NCBI GenBank assembly: GCA_003555285.1
Contig: PWGH01000134.1
Location: 1-28,500 of the forward strand
Direction: 5' to 3'
DNA: 28,500 bases
From: Thioalkalivibrio sp.
GTDB lineage: Bacteria > Pseudomonadota > Gammaproteobacteria > Ectothiorhodospirales > Ectothiorhodospiraceae
Under the pieces are notes generated by a model, which was given only the letters and a program-made list of their open reading frames with translations, was not told the DNA's origin and did no database searches. The position numbers were made by a program, and so were the translations under genes. Shown piece after piece: positions 18,200 to 25,908 of this stretch. Each line of letters begins with the position of its first letter. Position 1 is the stretch's first letter.

Positions 18200-18605
18200 A
18201 TGGCTCACCGGCTTGTCCCTGGTCACGGGCGCCGTCTTCATGCTGATCGCGGCGCTCGGCCTGGTGCGCATGCCGGACCTGCTCACGCGCATGCACGCGA
18301 CCACCAAGGCCGGGGTGCTCGGGGCCGGCCTGACCATGGTGGGTGTGGCGATCTACCTCGGCGATGGCCCGGTGACCGTGAAGGCCTTCGCGGTGATCGT
18401 GTTCCTGATCATGACCGCCCCGGTCGCCGCCCATGCGATCGGCCGCGCCAGCTACCTGATGGGCGTGCCGCTGTGGGAACACACCGGCGTCGACGAACTG
18501 AAGGGCCGCTACGACGAAGCCACCCACACGCTGGCGTCGCCGCCCGAGCCCGAGACCCCCTCCCGCGATCCCGGCAACCCTCCAACCCCGCCCCCCCCCC
18601 TGTAG
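18192..18605 (+). CDS. mrpG: Mrp Na+/H+ antiporter subunit G with proline-rich tail
   Basis: Last subunit of the complex, 137 residues from a GTG start at 18192 that overlaps mrpF; a GGGAGGG element lies about 10 bases upstream. Three helices and the motif LGLVRMPDLLTRMHATTKAGVLGAGL identify it, with YEV-like C-terminal PLWEHTGVDELKGRY. After about residue 113 the protein runs into a low-complexity Pro-rich tail (SPPEPETPSRDPGNPPTPPPPL). That tail is read from a C-rich tract ending in ten consecutive C bases, and the TAG stop lies within the adjoining interspersed repeat (TGTAGGAG). The tail is therefore likely non-conserved and possibly variable in length. Confidence 0.94.
   Translation: MIEWLTGLSLVTGAVFMLIAALGLVRMPDLLTRMHATTKAGVLGAGLTMVGVAIYLGDGPVTVKAFAVIVFLIMTAPVAAHAIGRASYLMGVPLWEHTGVDELKGRYDEATHTLASPPEPETPSRDPGNPPTPPPPL
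18591..18600. repeat. C10 homopolymer at the 3' end of mrpG
   Basis: Ten consecutive C bases immediately precede the repeat that supplies the mrpG stop codon. A slip of one or two bases would change the last residues and the stop used. Confidence 0.8.
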
Positions 18606-18667
18606 GAGCCGAGCCCTCTCGGCGATTCGGCGCTGGGAGGGCATCGGCCAGGGGCTGGCCTCCTACA
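18601..18667. repeat. Interspersed REP-like palindromic element, family A copy 1
   Basis: A 67-bp element bounded by TGTAGGAG (18601-18608) and its complement CTCCTACA (18660-18667), with internal GAGCC-CTCGGCGA and ATCGGCCA-GGGGCTGGCC blocks. It closely resembles the element at 20596-20661. It sits between the convergent ends of mrpG and rmlA, where its folded RNA could stop or protect transcripts. Elements beginning TGTAGGAGC and ending CTCCTACA are widespread in gammaproteobacterial intergenic DNA. Confidence 0.85.
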
Positions 18668-18692
18668 CCAGCAGCGGCCTCCTGCGACGGCT

Positions 18693-19559
18693 TTATTCCC
18701 GCGCCAAGCGCAACAAATATTCGCCGTATCGGTTCTTTCCCAGTTCCTCGCCCAGCCGCACCAGGACCTCCCGATCGATCCACTGGTTCATGAACGCGAT
18801 CTCCTCGGGGATGGCAATGCGTTGCCCCTGGCGCTTCTCGATGGTCTGCACGAAGCTCGAGGCCTCGACCAGGCTGTCGTGCGTGCCGGTATCGAACCAC
18901 GCAAAACCCCGCCCGAGCCGCTCCACGTGCAGCTGCCCGCGTTCGAGGTAATGGTTATTCACATCCGTGATCTCGAGCTCTCCGCGCGGGCTCGGCCGAA
19001 TCTCCCGGGCGATCTCCACCACGTCCTGATCGTAGAAATACACGCCCGTGACCGCCCAGGAGGATTGGGGCACCGCGGGTTTCTCCTCGATCGACGTCGC
19101 GCGTCCGGTTTCGTCGAAGCTGACCACCCCATAGCGCTCCGGGTCCGGCACGTTATAGCCGAAGACCGTGGCGCCGGATTCGCGCTGTACCGCACTGCGC
19201 AGCCGCTCCGTCAGGCCGTGCCCGTAGAAGATGTTATCTCCCAGGATCAGCGCGCAACGCTCGTGCCCGATGAACGACCGCCCGATCACGAAGGCCTGGG
19301 CCAGGCCCTCCGGACGCGGTTGCACCGCATAGCTCAGGTTGATGCCCCACTGGCTGCCATCGCCGAGCGTCCGTTCGAAACTCGAGGCATCGTGCGGCGT
19401 GGTGATCACCAGGATGTCGCGGATGCCCGCCAACATCAGCGTGCTCATCGGGTAATACACCATCGGCTTGTCGTACACCGGCAGCAGCTGCTTGGAAACC
19501 GTCCGGGTAATCGGATAGAGCCGCGTACCGGATCCGCCGGCGAGGATAATTCCTTTCAT
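18693..19559 (-). CDS. rmlA: Glucose-1-phosphate thymidylyltransferase
   Basis: Makes dTDP-glucose from dTTP and glucose-1-phosphate, the first committed step to dTDP-L-rhamnose. The 288-residue protein has the nucleotidyltransferase signature [19 protein letters not shown] (6-24), the sugar-binding [18 protein letters not shown], the metal site [13 protein letters not shown], and [20 protein letters not shown]. Length equals the short RmlA class. It is the last gene of the rmlCBDA cluster, 109 bases after rmlD, with a repeat in the gap. Its product competes for dTTP, which is supplied through Dcd. Confidence 0.97.
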   Translation of the reverse strand: MKGIILAGGSGTRLYPITRTVSKQLLPVYDKPMVYYPMSTLMLAGIRDILVITTPHDASSFERTLGDGSQWGINLSYAVQPRPEGLAQAFVIGRSFIGHERCALILGDNIFYGHGLTERLRSAVQRESGATVFGYNVPDPERYGVVSFDETGRATSIEEKPAVPQSSWAVTGVYFYDQDVVEIAREIRPSPRGELEITDVNNHYLERGQLHVERLGRGFAWFDTGTHDSLVEASSFVQTIEKRQGQRIAIPEEIAFMNQWIDREVLVRLGEELGKNRYGEYLLRLARE

Positions 19560-19620
19560 GGTGCGATCGCCCTCCGATAGGGATCAGGGAATGGGGTCCA
19601 AACGGTTGATCCACTTGCAG

Positions 19621-19646
19621 GGTGGGCCAAGCGCAGCGGGCCCACC
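19621..19646. repeat. REP-like hairpin, family B copy 1
   Basis: GGTGGGCC (19621-19628) pairs with GGCCCACC (19639-19646) around the loop AAGCGCAGCG. It lies in the 109-base gap between rmlD and rmlA. The sequence GGTGGGCCAAGCGCAGCG belongs to a family of small repeats common in proteobacteria; a degenerate relative lies at 23959-23985. Confidence 0.75.
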
Positions 19647-19668
19647 AAAATGCCCCCAAGGTCTGCGA

Positions 19669-20571
19669 TCACGCCACATCCGTCGAACGAAGCAGGCTGT
19701 CCAGCATCTCCACCAGAGCCGGCTGCCACGGCCGCAGGCGCAGGCCGTACACACGTTCCAGGCGCGTGTTGTCCAGTACGGAATTGGCGGGCCGGCGCGC
19801 GGGCGTCGGGTACTCGTCGGTGGCGATGGCCTCCACCCGGGGCACCCGATCCCACTGCGGTTGCACGCGGTCGAAGATCTCCCGGGCGAAGTGACACCAC
19901 GTGGTCTGGCCTTGGTTGGTGCAATGGAAGGTCCCCCAGCCGTGTACCGGTACATCGCCGGTTTGCAGGCGCGCGGCGATCGCGAGCACCGCATCGGCGA
20001 GATCCCCGGCGAAGGTCGGGCAGCCGTGCTGGTCGCCCACCACCCGCAGCACCTCGCGTTCCCGGCCCAGCCGGAGCATCGTCTTCACGAAGTTCTGACC
20101 GTGCACCCCGTACACCCAGGCCGTGCGCAGGATCACGTGTCGGGGGCAGGCCGCCCGCACCGCCTCTTCACCGGCGCACTTGCTGACGCCGTAGACGCCC
20201 AGCGGCGCGACCGGATCGTCCTCGGTATAAGCCCCGGGGTGTTCGCCGTCGAAAACGTAATCGGTGGAGATGTGGATCAGGGGGATGCCGTGCTCGGCGC
20301 AGGCGCGCGCGAGGTGGGCGGGGCCGTCCCGGTTCACCGCAAAGGCGGCCTCGCGGTCGTTCTCGGCCTGGTCCACCGCCGTATAGGCGGCCGCGTTGAC
20401 CACCAGCGCGGGTCGTATCGCCGCGAGGCGTGCTTCGACGCAGGCCGCGTCGGTGATATCCAGATCGGCGCGATCGCTGGCGTCCACCGTCAGCCCGGCT
20501 GCCACCGCCCGACGCTGCAGTTCCCAGCCCAGCTGCCCCCGCGCTCCCGTCAACACCATGTCTGCAGTCAT
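19669..20571 (-). CDS. rmlD: dTDP-4-dehydrorhamnose reductase
   Basis: Final enzyme of dTDP-L-rhamnose synthesis; reduces dTDP-4-keto-rhamnose with NAD(P)H. It is an extended short-chain dehydrogenase: nucleotide site VLTGARGQLGWELQRR at the N-terminus, NAAAYTAVDQAE, the Ser/Thr of HISTDYVFDG, and catalytic YGVSK (Tyr and Lys). The start ATG at 20571 has GCGGGAG about 5 bases upstream and gives 300 residues; a TTG five codons earlier is less likely. It lies between rmlB and rmlA on the same strand, separated from both by repeats. Confidence 0.96.
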   Translation of the reverse strand: MTADMVLTGARGQLGWELQRRAVAAGLTVDASDRADLDITDAACVEARLAAIRPALVVNAAAYTAVDQAENDREAAFAVNRDGPAHLARACAEHGIPLIHISTDYVFDGEHPGAYTEDDPVAPLGVYGVSKCAGEEAVRAACPRHVILRTAWVYGVHGQNFVKTMLRLGREREVLRVVGDQHGCPTFAGDLADAVLAIAARLQTGDVPVHGWGTFHCTNQGQTTWCHFAREIFDRVQPQWDRVPRVEAIATDEYPTPARRPANSVLDNTRLERVYGLRLRPWQPALVEMLDSLLRSTDVA

Positions 20572-20595
20572 CTGGCTCCCGCTCAAAATTTATCC

Positions 20596-20720
20596 TGTAG
20601 GAGGCGAGCCCCTCGGCGACTCGGCGCTGGAAGACCATCGGCCAGAGGGTGGCCTCCTACAAAAAGTCGGCCAGGGGGCTGGCCTCCTACAAAAGGTCGG
20701 CCAGGGGGCTGGCCTCCTAC
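20596..20720. repeat. REP-like element, family A copy 2, with amplified 30-bp half
   Basis: Bases 20596-20661 match the element at 18601-18667 with the same TGTAGGAG/CTCCTACA ends. Its right half is then repeated: 20661-20690 and 20691-20720 are 30-bp direct copies differing at one base, each ending GGCTGGCCTCCTAC. The cluster fills almost all of the rmlD-rmlB gap, ending about 10 bases from the rmlB stop. There are no spacers, so it is not a CRISPR array. Confidence 0.9.
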
Positions 20721-20729
20721 ACCGGCGGG

Positions 20730-21788
20730 CTACGCGGCCTCGGGTCCGAGGCCAAGGCGTTCGCCGGCGTAGCGGCCGGAGCGCACCGCCTCCCACCACG
20801 GGCGGTTGTCGAGGTACCACTGCACGGTCTTGCGCAGGCCGCTCTCGAAGCTCTCGCGCGGCGTCCAGCCCAGGTCCCGGGTGATCTTGGTGCTGTCCAT
20901 CGCATACCGGGCGTCGTGGCCCGGCCGGTCGGTCACGTGGGTGATCAGTTCCCGGCGCGGAGCCACCCCCGGCACCAGGTCGTCAAGCAAATCGCAGACC
21001 GCATGCACGACTTGTAGATTGGTGCGCTCGGCTTCGCCGCCGATGTTGTACACCTCGCCCGGTGTGCCCGCACTGAGCGCCGTCCACAGCGCGCGGGCAT
21101 GGTCCTCCACGTACAGCCAGTCGCGTACGTTTGCGCCGTTGCCGTACACCGGCAGCGGCGTGCCCTCCAGACCGTTCAGGGTGATCAGCGGAATGAGCTT
21201 TTCCGGGAACTGGCAGGGCCCGTAGTTGTTGGAGCAATTGGTGGTGACCACCGGCAGACCGTAGGTGTGGTGCCACGAACGCACCAGGTGATCGGAGGCC
21301 GCCTTGGAGGCCGAGTAGGGCGAGTTGGGCGCATACGGCGTGGTCTCGGTGAACAGGCCTTCGGGCCCCAGCGAGCCGTAAACCTCGTCGGTGGACACGT
21401 GGTGAAAGCGAAAGGCCGCACGGCGCGCCGGCGGCAGAGCCTTCCAGTACCCGCGCGCGGCCTCGAGCAACGTATAGGTGCCGTTGATGTTGGTGTCGAT
21501 GAAGGCCGCCGGACCGTCGATCGAGCGGTCCACGTGGCTCTCGGCCGCCAGGTGCATGATCGCATCCGGCTGCTCGGACGCGAGCAGCGCGGCTATCGCC
21601 GGGGCATCCCGGATGTCCGCGCGCACGAAGCGATACCCGGGCCGATCCGCCACCGCCGCGAGCGAATCCAGATTGCCGGCGTAGGTGAGGGCGTCCAGAT
21701 TAACCACCTCGACGCCGATGTCTTCCACCAGCAGGCGCACCACCGCCGAGCCGATGAAGCCGGCACCCCCCGTGACGATCACCTTCAT
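20730..21788 (-). CDS. rmlB: dTDP-glucose 4,6-dehydratase
   Basis: Converts dTDP-glucose to dTDP-4-keto-6-deoxyglucose with bound NAD. Signatures are the Rossmann motif [43 protein letters not shown], the active-site STDEVYG with its Asp-Glu pair, and catalytic YSASK (Tyr and Lys). The start at 21788 (MKVIVTGG) has GGAGG about 6 bases upstream and overlaps the rmlC stop as ATGA; it gives 352 residues, the family length. The longer open frame upstream lies within rmlC and is not coding. Confidence 0.97.
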   Translation of the reverse strand: MKVIVTGGAGFIGSAVVRLLVEDIGVEVVNLDALTYAGNLDSLAAVADRPGYRFVRADIRDAPAIAALLASEQPDAIMHLAAESHVDRSIDGPAAFIDTNINGTYTLLEAARGYWKALPPARRAAFRFHHVSTDEVYGSLGPEGLFTETTPYAPNSPYSASKAASDHLVRSWHHTYGLPVVTTNCSNNYGPCQFPEKLIPLITLNGLEGTPLPVYGNGANVRDWLYVEDHARALWTALSAGTPGEVYNIGGEAERTNLQVVHAVCDLLDDLVPGVAPRRELITHVTDRPGHDARYAMDSTKITRDLGWTPRESFESGLRKTVQWYLDNRPWWEAVRSGRYAGERLGLGPEAA

Positions 21789-22369
21789 GAGGCCTCCGGT
21801 GCGTTGCCTGCGTAGTGGAAACAAACGGGCAGCTCCGCGAGCCGCGGTTGTGCCTGATCCTTGGCGGAGAGCAGCGGGGCGGTGCCCTCCAACGGCCAGC
21901 GAATGTCGAGGGCCGGATCGTCCCACAACAGGCCCTTGTCGTGCTCGGGCGCATAGTACGCGGAGACCTTGTACAGCACCTCGGTATCGGGTTCCAGCGT
22001 CAGCAAGCCGTGCGCAAAGCCGACCGGGACCAGGATCTGATTCCCCTCGGCGGCCGAGAGGATCGCGGACACGGACTGCCCGTAGCTCGGCGAGCCCACC
22101 CGAAGATCCACCGCCACATCGAAGATCGACCCCCGCACCACGCGCACCAGCTTGTGCTGCGCGTACGGCGGCGTTTGGAAGTGCAGCCCCCGCAGGGTGC
22201 CCTTCTGCGCCGAAAAGGCATGGTTATCCTGCACGAAGTCGATGTCGATGCCCGCGCCCAGCAGCGTCCGGCGGCTGTAGGTCTCGGAAAAGAATCCGCG
22301 GTGATCCCCGTGCCGTTGCGGCACCAGGATCTTCACATCCGGAACGGCGAGAGACTGGATCTGGCTCAT
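21785..22369 (-). CDS. rmlC: dTDP-4-dehydrorhamnose 3,5-epimerase
   Basis: Epimerises C3 and C5 of dTDP-4-keto-6-deoxyglucose. It is a cupin of 194 residues from the ATG at 22369 ([15 protein letters not shown]). Family motifs are [32 protein letters not shown] with the catalytic His, [15 protein letters not shown] and [20 protein letters not shown]. It is the first gene of the order rmlC-rmlB-rmlD-rmlA. The AT-richer stretch at about 22410-22445 upstream is the likely promoter zone, though no convincing -35/-10 pair was found. Confidence 0.97.
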   Translation of the reverse strand: MSQIQSLAVPDVKILVPQRHGDHRGFFSETYSRRTLLGAGIDIDFVQDNHAFSAQKGTLRGLHFQTPPYAQHKLVRVVRGSIFDVAVDLRVGSPSYGQSVSAILSAAEGNQILVPVGFAHGLLTLEPDTEVLYKVSAYYAPEHDKGLLWDDPALDIRWPLEGTAPLLSAKDQAQPRLAELPVCFHYAGNAPEAS

Positions 22370-22490
22370 GCGGACGAAACCCCTTTTCGGCCAGCAGTTG
22401 GTCGGCGACCCAGTGTAAAAGCCCCGTGCAGAATAAGCGAAAAGATCGTTCTTGTGCACCCGGGCGTGACAACGCACCGCCGTCGCCGCG

Positions 22491-22568
22491 TTACGCGGCG
22501 TACTGGCGGGGCGGGGTTACGCGGCGTACTGGTGGAGCGGCCTCAGGCGGCGTACTGGGCCTTGGCTT
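22491..22568. repeat. Three 26-bp tandem repeats at the 3' end of the SOR-like gene
   Basis: Units begin at 22491, 22517 and 22543 and share GGCGTACTGG with strong similarity around it (TTACGCGGCGTACTGG in the first two). The third unit is the end of the coding region on the minus strand (QYAA then stop). The other two would each also read QYAA followed by a stop if in frame, so the gene's 3' terminus seems to have been copied outward. Confidence 0.85.
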
Positions 22569-22992
22569 CGCGGGCGGCGCGGGCCTCGGCTTCGGAGTAG
22601 CCTTTGCCGGACCACAGCATTTCGTAGGCAATCTCCTCGTTGCCGTTTTCGCACAGGTCCAGCACGTCCTGGAACAGCGGCTGGAAGGTCTCGCTGCGGT
22701 GGGAGGCTTCGTGTTCCTCGAAGGTGCGCCAGAAGGTGATGATCAGGGCCTCCTTGTCCTTCAGCGGGCTGTCGACGGCCTGGCCGGTGGTCGAACCCTC
22801 GTTGGAGATCGCCCCCGAGTTCAGCGCCACGAAGCCACCGACGAAACCCGTATCCGAATGGTAGGTCTTGACGTTCTCGCAGAGCATCGCGACCCGTTCC
22901 TGCAGGTCGTCGACGGTGTATTCCGGCTTGATGATCACGCGGTTCAGAGTCACCACACCGTCGGCGGGGAAGTTGCTGATGAGTTGGCTCAT
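22543..22992 (-). CDS. Small dimeric alpha/beta-barrel protein resembling half of sulfur oxygenase reductase
   Basis: The 149-residue protein fits the antibiotic-monooxygenase-like ferredoxin fold. Compared from memory with sulfur oxygenase reductase (SOR), it shares the order of features around the iron site: Cys38 shortly before GFVGGF (SOR has its key Cys before GFVGF), TFW (86-88), then His94 and His98 in EEHEASH (SOR ligands are in DHEEMH), then LF and a run of Glu (119, 120, 124) where SOR has its third ligand. SOR is about 310 residues with two such folds; this is one. A general quinone- or heme-type monooxygenase is the main alternative. The ATG has AGGAG 6 bases upstream. The gene stands alone, divergent from mazG, with its own promoter and operator-like site. 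Function unproven. Confidence 0.7.
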   Translation of the reverse strand: MSQLISNFPADGVVTLNRVIIKPEYTVDDLQERVAMLCENVKTYHSDTGFVGGFVALNSGAISNEGSTTGQAVDSPLKDKEALIITFWRTFEEHEASHRSETFQPLFQDVLDLCENGNEEIAYEMLWSGKGYSEAEARAAREAKAQYAA

Positions 22993-23047
22993 GGTGTTCT
23001 CCTGGTCGGCGCCCCGGGAAAGGGCATTCAGTAAATCGTTAAGTGCT

Positions 23048-23075
23048 AATTTACAATACCTAGTATTCCAGTCAA
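23048..23075 (-). promoter_or_regulatory. Promoter of the SOR-like gene
   Basis: On the minus strand, TTGACT (23075-23070) and TAAATT (23053-23048) are 16 bases apart, in the only markedly AT-rich stretch of the neighbourhood. Transcription would begin about 50 bases upstream of the ATG. A palindrome occupies the spacer. Confidence 0.5.
23055..23067. promoter_or_regulatory. Operator-like palindrome between -35 and -10
   Basis: AATAC-CTA-GTATT is a perfect 5-3-5 inverted repeat lying wholly inside the promoter spacer of the SOR-like gene and 47 bases before mazG. A repressor dimer bound here would block polymerase. The regulator is not identified. Confidence 0.5.
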
Positions 23076-23113
23076 CTATTCCCCTGCAACCGATCGAGCA
23101 TTACACTTGGCCC

Positions 23114-23944
23114 ATGAAACTCGACGATCTCGATCCCGTGTCCCGCCTGCACGCCATCATGGCCCGGCTGCGCGATCCCGACGGCGGTTGCCCCTGGGAC
23201 CGCGCGCAAACGCCGGCGTCTCTGGTGCCGTACACCCTCGAGGAGGCCTACGAGGTCGCCGAGGCGGTGGCCAAGGGCGACGTCGAGGCGATCAAGGGCG
23301 AGCTCGGGGATCTGTTGTTCCAGGTCGTCTTCCAGGCCCGGCTGGGCGAGGAGGCCGGTACCTTCGACTTCGACGATGTGGCCGCCGCGATTGGCGACAA
23401 ATTGCTGCGCCGGCACCCGCATGTGTTCGGCGACACCGCATTCGCCCGCGCGGCCGAGCGCGAAGCCGCCTGGGAATCGGCCAAGGCCGAGGAGCGCCGG
23501 GCGCGAGCGCATCCGGGCGCGATGGACGACATCCCGCTCGCGATGCCGGCGCTCGCGCGGGCCCTGAAGCTGCAACGCCGCGCCCGGCGCTTCGGCTTCG
23601 ACTGGGCCAACGCGAGCCAGGTGCTCGACACGATCCGGGAAGAAATCGACGAGGTGCAGGCGGAATACGCGTTGGCTGAGCAGGTCCAGGCGGAACGTAT
23701 CCGGACCCTGGAGCGTCTCACCGACGAGGTGGGCGACGTCCTGTTCAGCGTTGCCAATTGGGCACGGCACCTCGGGGTGGATCCGGAAACCGCCCTGCGC
23801 GGCAGCAACCGCAAGTTCGAGCGCCGCGTTCGCGCGATGGAGACACTCGCCGAACTGGAGGGCCAGACACTGGACGACCGGAGCCCGGAGCAACTGGAGA
23901 CCCTGTGGACCGAAGTCAAACGCCGCGAAAAACCAGCCCCCTGA
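23114..23944 (+). CDS. mazG: Nucleoside triphosphate pyrophosphohydrolase MazG
   Basis: Hydrolyses nucleoside triphosphates to monophosphates, cleaning nucleotide pools and influencing (p)ppGpp levels. The 276-residue protein starts MKLDDLDPVSRLHAIMARLR and contains the typical CPWDRAQTPASLVPYTLEEAYE block. Two MazG domains each have the acidic EExxE...ExxD metal pattern: EEAYEVAEAV with KGELGDLLFQVVFQAR, and EEIDEVQAEY with DEVGDVLFSVANWARH. Length is normal for two-domain MazG. The ribosome site is weak (start context TTGGCCCATG). It is divergent from the SOR-like gene, sharing the 121-base gap with its promoter. Confidence 0.96.
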   Translation: MKLDDLDPVSRLHAIMARLRDPDGGCPWDRAQTPASLVPYTLEEAYEVAEAVAKGDVEAIKGELGDLLFQVVFQARLGEEAGTFDFDDVAAAIGDKLLRRHPHVFGDTAFARAAEREAAWESAKAEERRARAHPGAMDDIPLAMPALARALKLQRRARRFGFDWANASQVLDTIREEIDEVQAEYALAEQVQAERIRTLERLTDEVGDVLFSVANWARHLGVDPETALRGSNRKFERRVRAMETLAELEGQTLDDRSPEQLETLWTEVKRREKPAP

Positions 23945-23958
23945 GCCACCCAGCACAA

Positions 23959-24015
23959 GGTTGAGCCAAGCGCAACGGACCCACCAGGGCCGGGTTGTAG
24001 GGTGGGCCACCCTAC
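23959..24015. repeat. REP-like elements, family B copy 2 (degenerate) with adjacent palindrome
   Basis: GGTTGAGCCAAGCGCAACGG then ACCCACC (23959-23985) is a degenerate form of the hairpin at 19621-19646. It is followed by GTAGGGTGGGCCACCCTAC (23997-24015), a near-perfect palindrome able to form a 9-bp stem. The pair lies between mazG and the flavoprotein gene and could end or stabilise the mazG transcript. Confidence 0.65.
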
Positions 24016-24075
24016 ATGACGTGCAGTGCGTTATCGGTTTCTCAACCAATGGATTGTCAGATGCAAGGACCCACC

Positions 24076-24804
24076 ATGGCGCATGCCTTCTCATTACCGG
24101 AGCACTTCATCCCGACCTGTATCGAGCGCATCGAGGAGGTGACGCCGCTGATCAAGGTCTTCGACCTCGTGGCAGACCCGCAGCGCTTCCATGCCCGCGC
24201 GGGCCAGTGGGTCGACCTCGCGATTCCGCAGGCGGGCGGTGAGCCCTTGATCGGCGGATACTCGGTGGTTTCGGCACCCAGCGCGGACGGCCGGTTGCAG
24301 CTCGCGATCAAGTACGCGGATCATCATGCCGCGACCTATCATCTGCATACCGTGAGCCAGGTCGGCGACGAGGTGTTCGTCACCGCCGGCCAGGGTTCGT
24401 TCTTCTTCGAGCCGGACATGGGCCGCGAGGTGGTGCTGCTCGGAGCCGGCATCGGGGTGACGCCGCTGATGAGCATCCTGCGTTTCATTCACGCCGAAGC
24501 GCCGCAGGTGCACGTGCACCTGGTTTACAGCGTGGCCTCGCGCCGCGAGATTCTGTTCCCGGAGGAACTGTTTCGGCTGGCGCGCGCCCCCAATATTCAG
24601 GTTACGCTCACCGTGACCCGCGAGGCCGAAGACTGGCTCGGCCACACCGGCCGGATCAGCCACACGCTGCTGGAATCGCTGAAGCTGTCGCCGGAGGCCC
24701 TGTATTATTACTGCGGTTCGCCGGAGTTCATCGAAGACATGATTGCGTTGCTGACCGACTGGGGCATCCCCGAGGACCAACTCAAATACGAGAAGTGGTG
24801 GTAG
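24076..24804 (+). CDS. Ferredoxin-NADP reductase-like FAD/NAD(P) oxidoreductase
   Basis: A flavoprotein with the two-domain ferredoxin-NADP+ reductase fold, 242 residues. An FAD-binding barrel (about 1-105) contains GQWVDLAIPQ and the flavin motif region GGYSVVSAPS, where many relatives have RxYS. The nucleotide-binding half has LLGAGIGVTPLMSILRF, then YSVASRREILFPEEL, and YYYCGSPEFIEDM with a Trp-Trp C-terminus. The start at 24076 has AAGGA 6 bases upstream; an ATG at 24061 is less likely. No partner domain or partner gene is adjacent, so the electron acceptor is unknown. It ends only two bases from the convergent nadC stop. Confidence 0.85.
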   Translation: MAHAFSLPEHFIPTCIERIEEVTPLIKVFDLVADPQRFHARAGQWVDLAIPQAGGEPLIGGYSVVSAPSADGRLQLAIKYADHHAATYHLHTVSQVGDEVFVTAGQGSFFFEPDMGREVVLLGAGIGVTPLMSILRFIHAEAPQVHVHLVYSVASRREILFPEELFRLARAPNIQVTLTVTREAEDWLGHTGRISHTLLESLKLSPEALYYYCGSPEFIEDMIALLTDWGIPEDQLKYEKWW

Positions 24805-24806
24805 CC

Positions 24807-25691
24807 TCAAACCAACCGCAACGAGAAATCGATCGCGCGCAGGTGCTTCGTGAGGCCGCCCATCGAGATGTAATCCACTCCCGTGGCCGCGATCGCCGGC
24901 AGGGTGTGTTCCGACACATCGCCGGAGGCCTCGGAAACCGCGTGCCCCCGGATGCGCCGAACCGCTTCCTCCAGTGCATCGAGCGGGAAGCCGTCGAGCA
25001 TGATCACATCGGCACCGGCCCCGAGCGCCTGATCGACCTCGTCCAGATTCTCGGTTTCCACCTCGATCCAGCGGCCCTGGCCGAGGGCCCGGGCCCGCTC
25101 CACCGCAAGGCCGATGGAACCGCAGGCCAGGATGTGGTTTTCCTTGATCAGCACCGCATCCCAGAGCGCCAGCCGGTGGTTGTGTCCCCCGCCGCAGCGC
25201 ACCGCGTATTTCTGCGCGACCCTTAACCCCGGAAGGGTCTTGCGCGTGTCCAGCAACCGCGTTCGGCTGCCCGCCAGCAGGGCGACCAGGCGCGCCGTCT
25301 CGGTCGCGGTGCCGGACAGGGTCTGCAGCAGGTTCAGTGCGCTGCGCTCGCCGGAGAGCACGGCCCCGGCCGGCCCGGTGATCTCGGCCACCAGCCCCGG
25401 CGCGCTCAGGGCCTCCGACTCCCTCACGTGCCAGTGCACCCGGGTGCCCGGCGCGAGCGTGGTGAAGCAGGCATCGAACCAGGCCTGCCCGCAGACCAGC
25501 GCCGGCTCCTTCAGGTACAACTGCGCCCGCACCGCCGCATTCGCGGCCACCAGTTGCGCGGACAGATCGCCGCTGCCCAGATCCTCCTGCAGCGTGGCGT
25601 CCACCAGTGTCTGAATGGCCGTGGCATCCGGCGCGGCCGGCAGCGCCGCAAAGGGATCCCACACCGAAGATTCGGGCTGCGATGGATTCAT
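24807..25691 (-). CDS. nadC: Nicotinate-nucleotide pyrophosphorylase (quinolinate phosphoribosyltransferase)
   Basis: Makes nicotinate mononucleotide from quinolinate and PRPP in NAD synthesis. The protein is 294 residues from the ATG at 25691 with GGAG close upstream. Family motifs: EDLGSGDLSAQL, AVLSGERSALNLLQTLSGTAT, DTRKTLPGLRVAQKYAVRCGG, HRLALWDAVLIKENH with its Lys, EVETENLDEVDQAL, and DYISMGGLTKHLRAIDFSLR. nadA and nadB are not nearby. It is divergent from the glycosyltransferase gene. Confidence 0.97.
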   Translation of the reverse strand: MNPSQPESSVWDPFAALPAAPDATAIQTLVDATLQEDLGSGDLSAQLVAANAAVRAQLYLKEPALVCGQAWFDACFTTLAPGTRVHWHVRESEALSAPGLVAEITGPAGAVLSGERSALNLLQTLSGTATETARLVALLAGSRTRLLDTRKTLPGLRVAQKYAVRCGGGHNHRLALWDAVLIKENHILACGSIGLAVERARALGQGRWIEVETENLDEVDQALGAGADVIMLDGFPLDALEEAVRRIRGHAVSEASGDVSEHTLPAIAATGVDYISMGGLTKHLRAIDFSLRLV

Positions 25692-25908
25692 TTCTCCTGT
25701 ATAACGGATTCCCAACCCCGTGAGAACCCCGGCGCCTCTGCAGTGTCAACCTGGAGAACACAGGCTCGGCGGCGACCGGCGGCGGCTCGGTGCATCCGCG
25801 GTGAACGGGTTCACGTGTCTTCTGTCGGACCACGATCTTTGTGATACTGGCGAGCCGTTCCTGCTTGCTGCACCAAGTCCCCACTTATCCCTGGATTCAG
25901 AGACGCTT

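Noticed and set aside
20596..20720. Possible CRISPR array from the 30-bp repeats
   Set aside because: Copies are directly adjacent with no spacers, only two or three exist, and no cas gene is present.
22412..22441. TACACT with AT-rich upstream DNA as the rmlC promoter
   Set aside because: The best -35 candidates match only two or three consensus positions.
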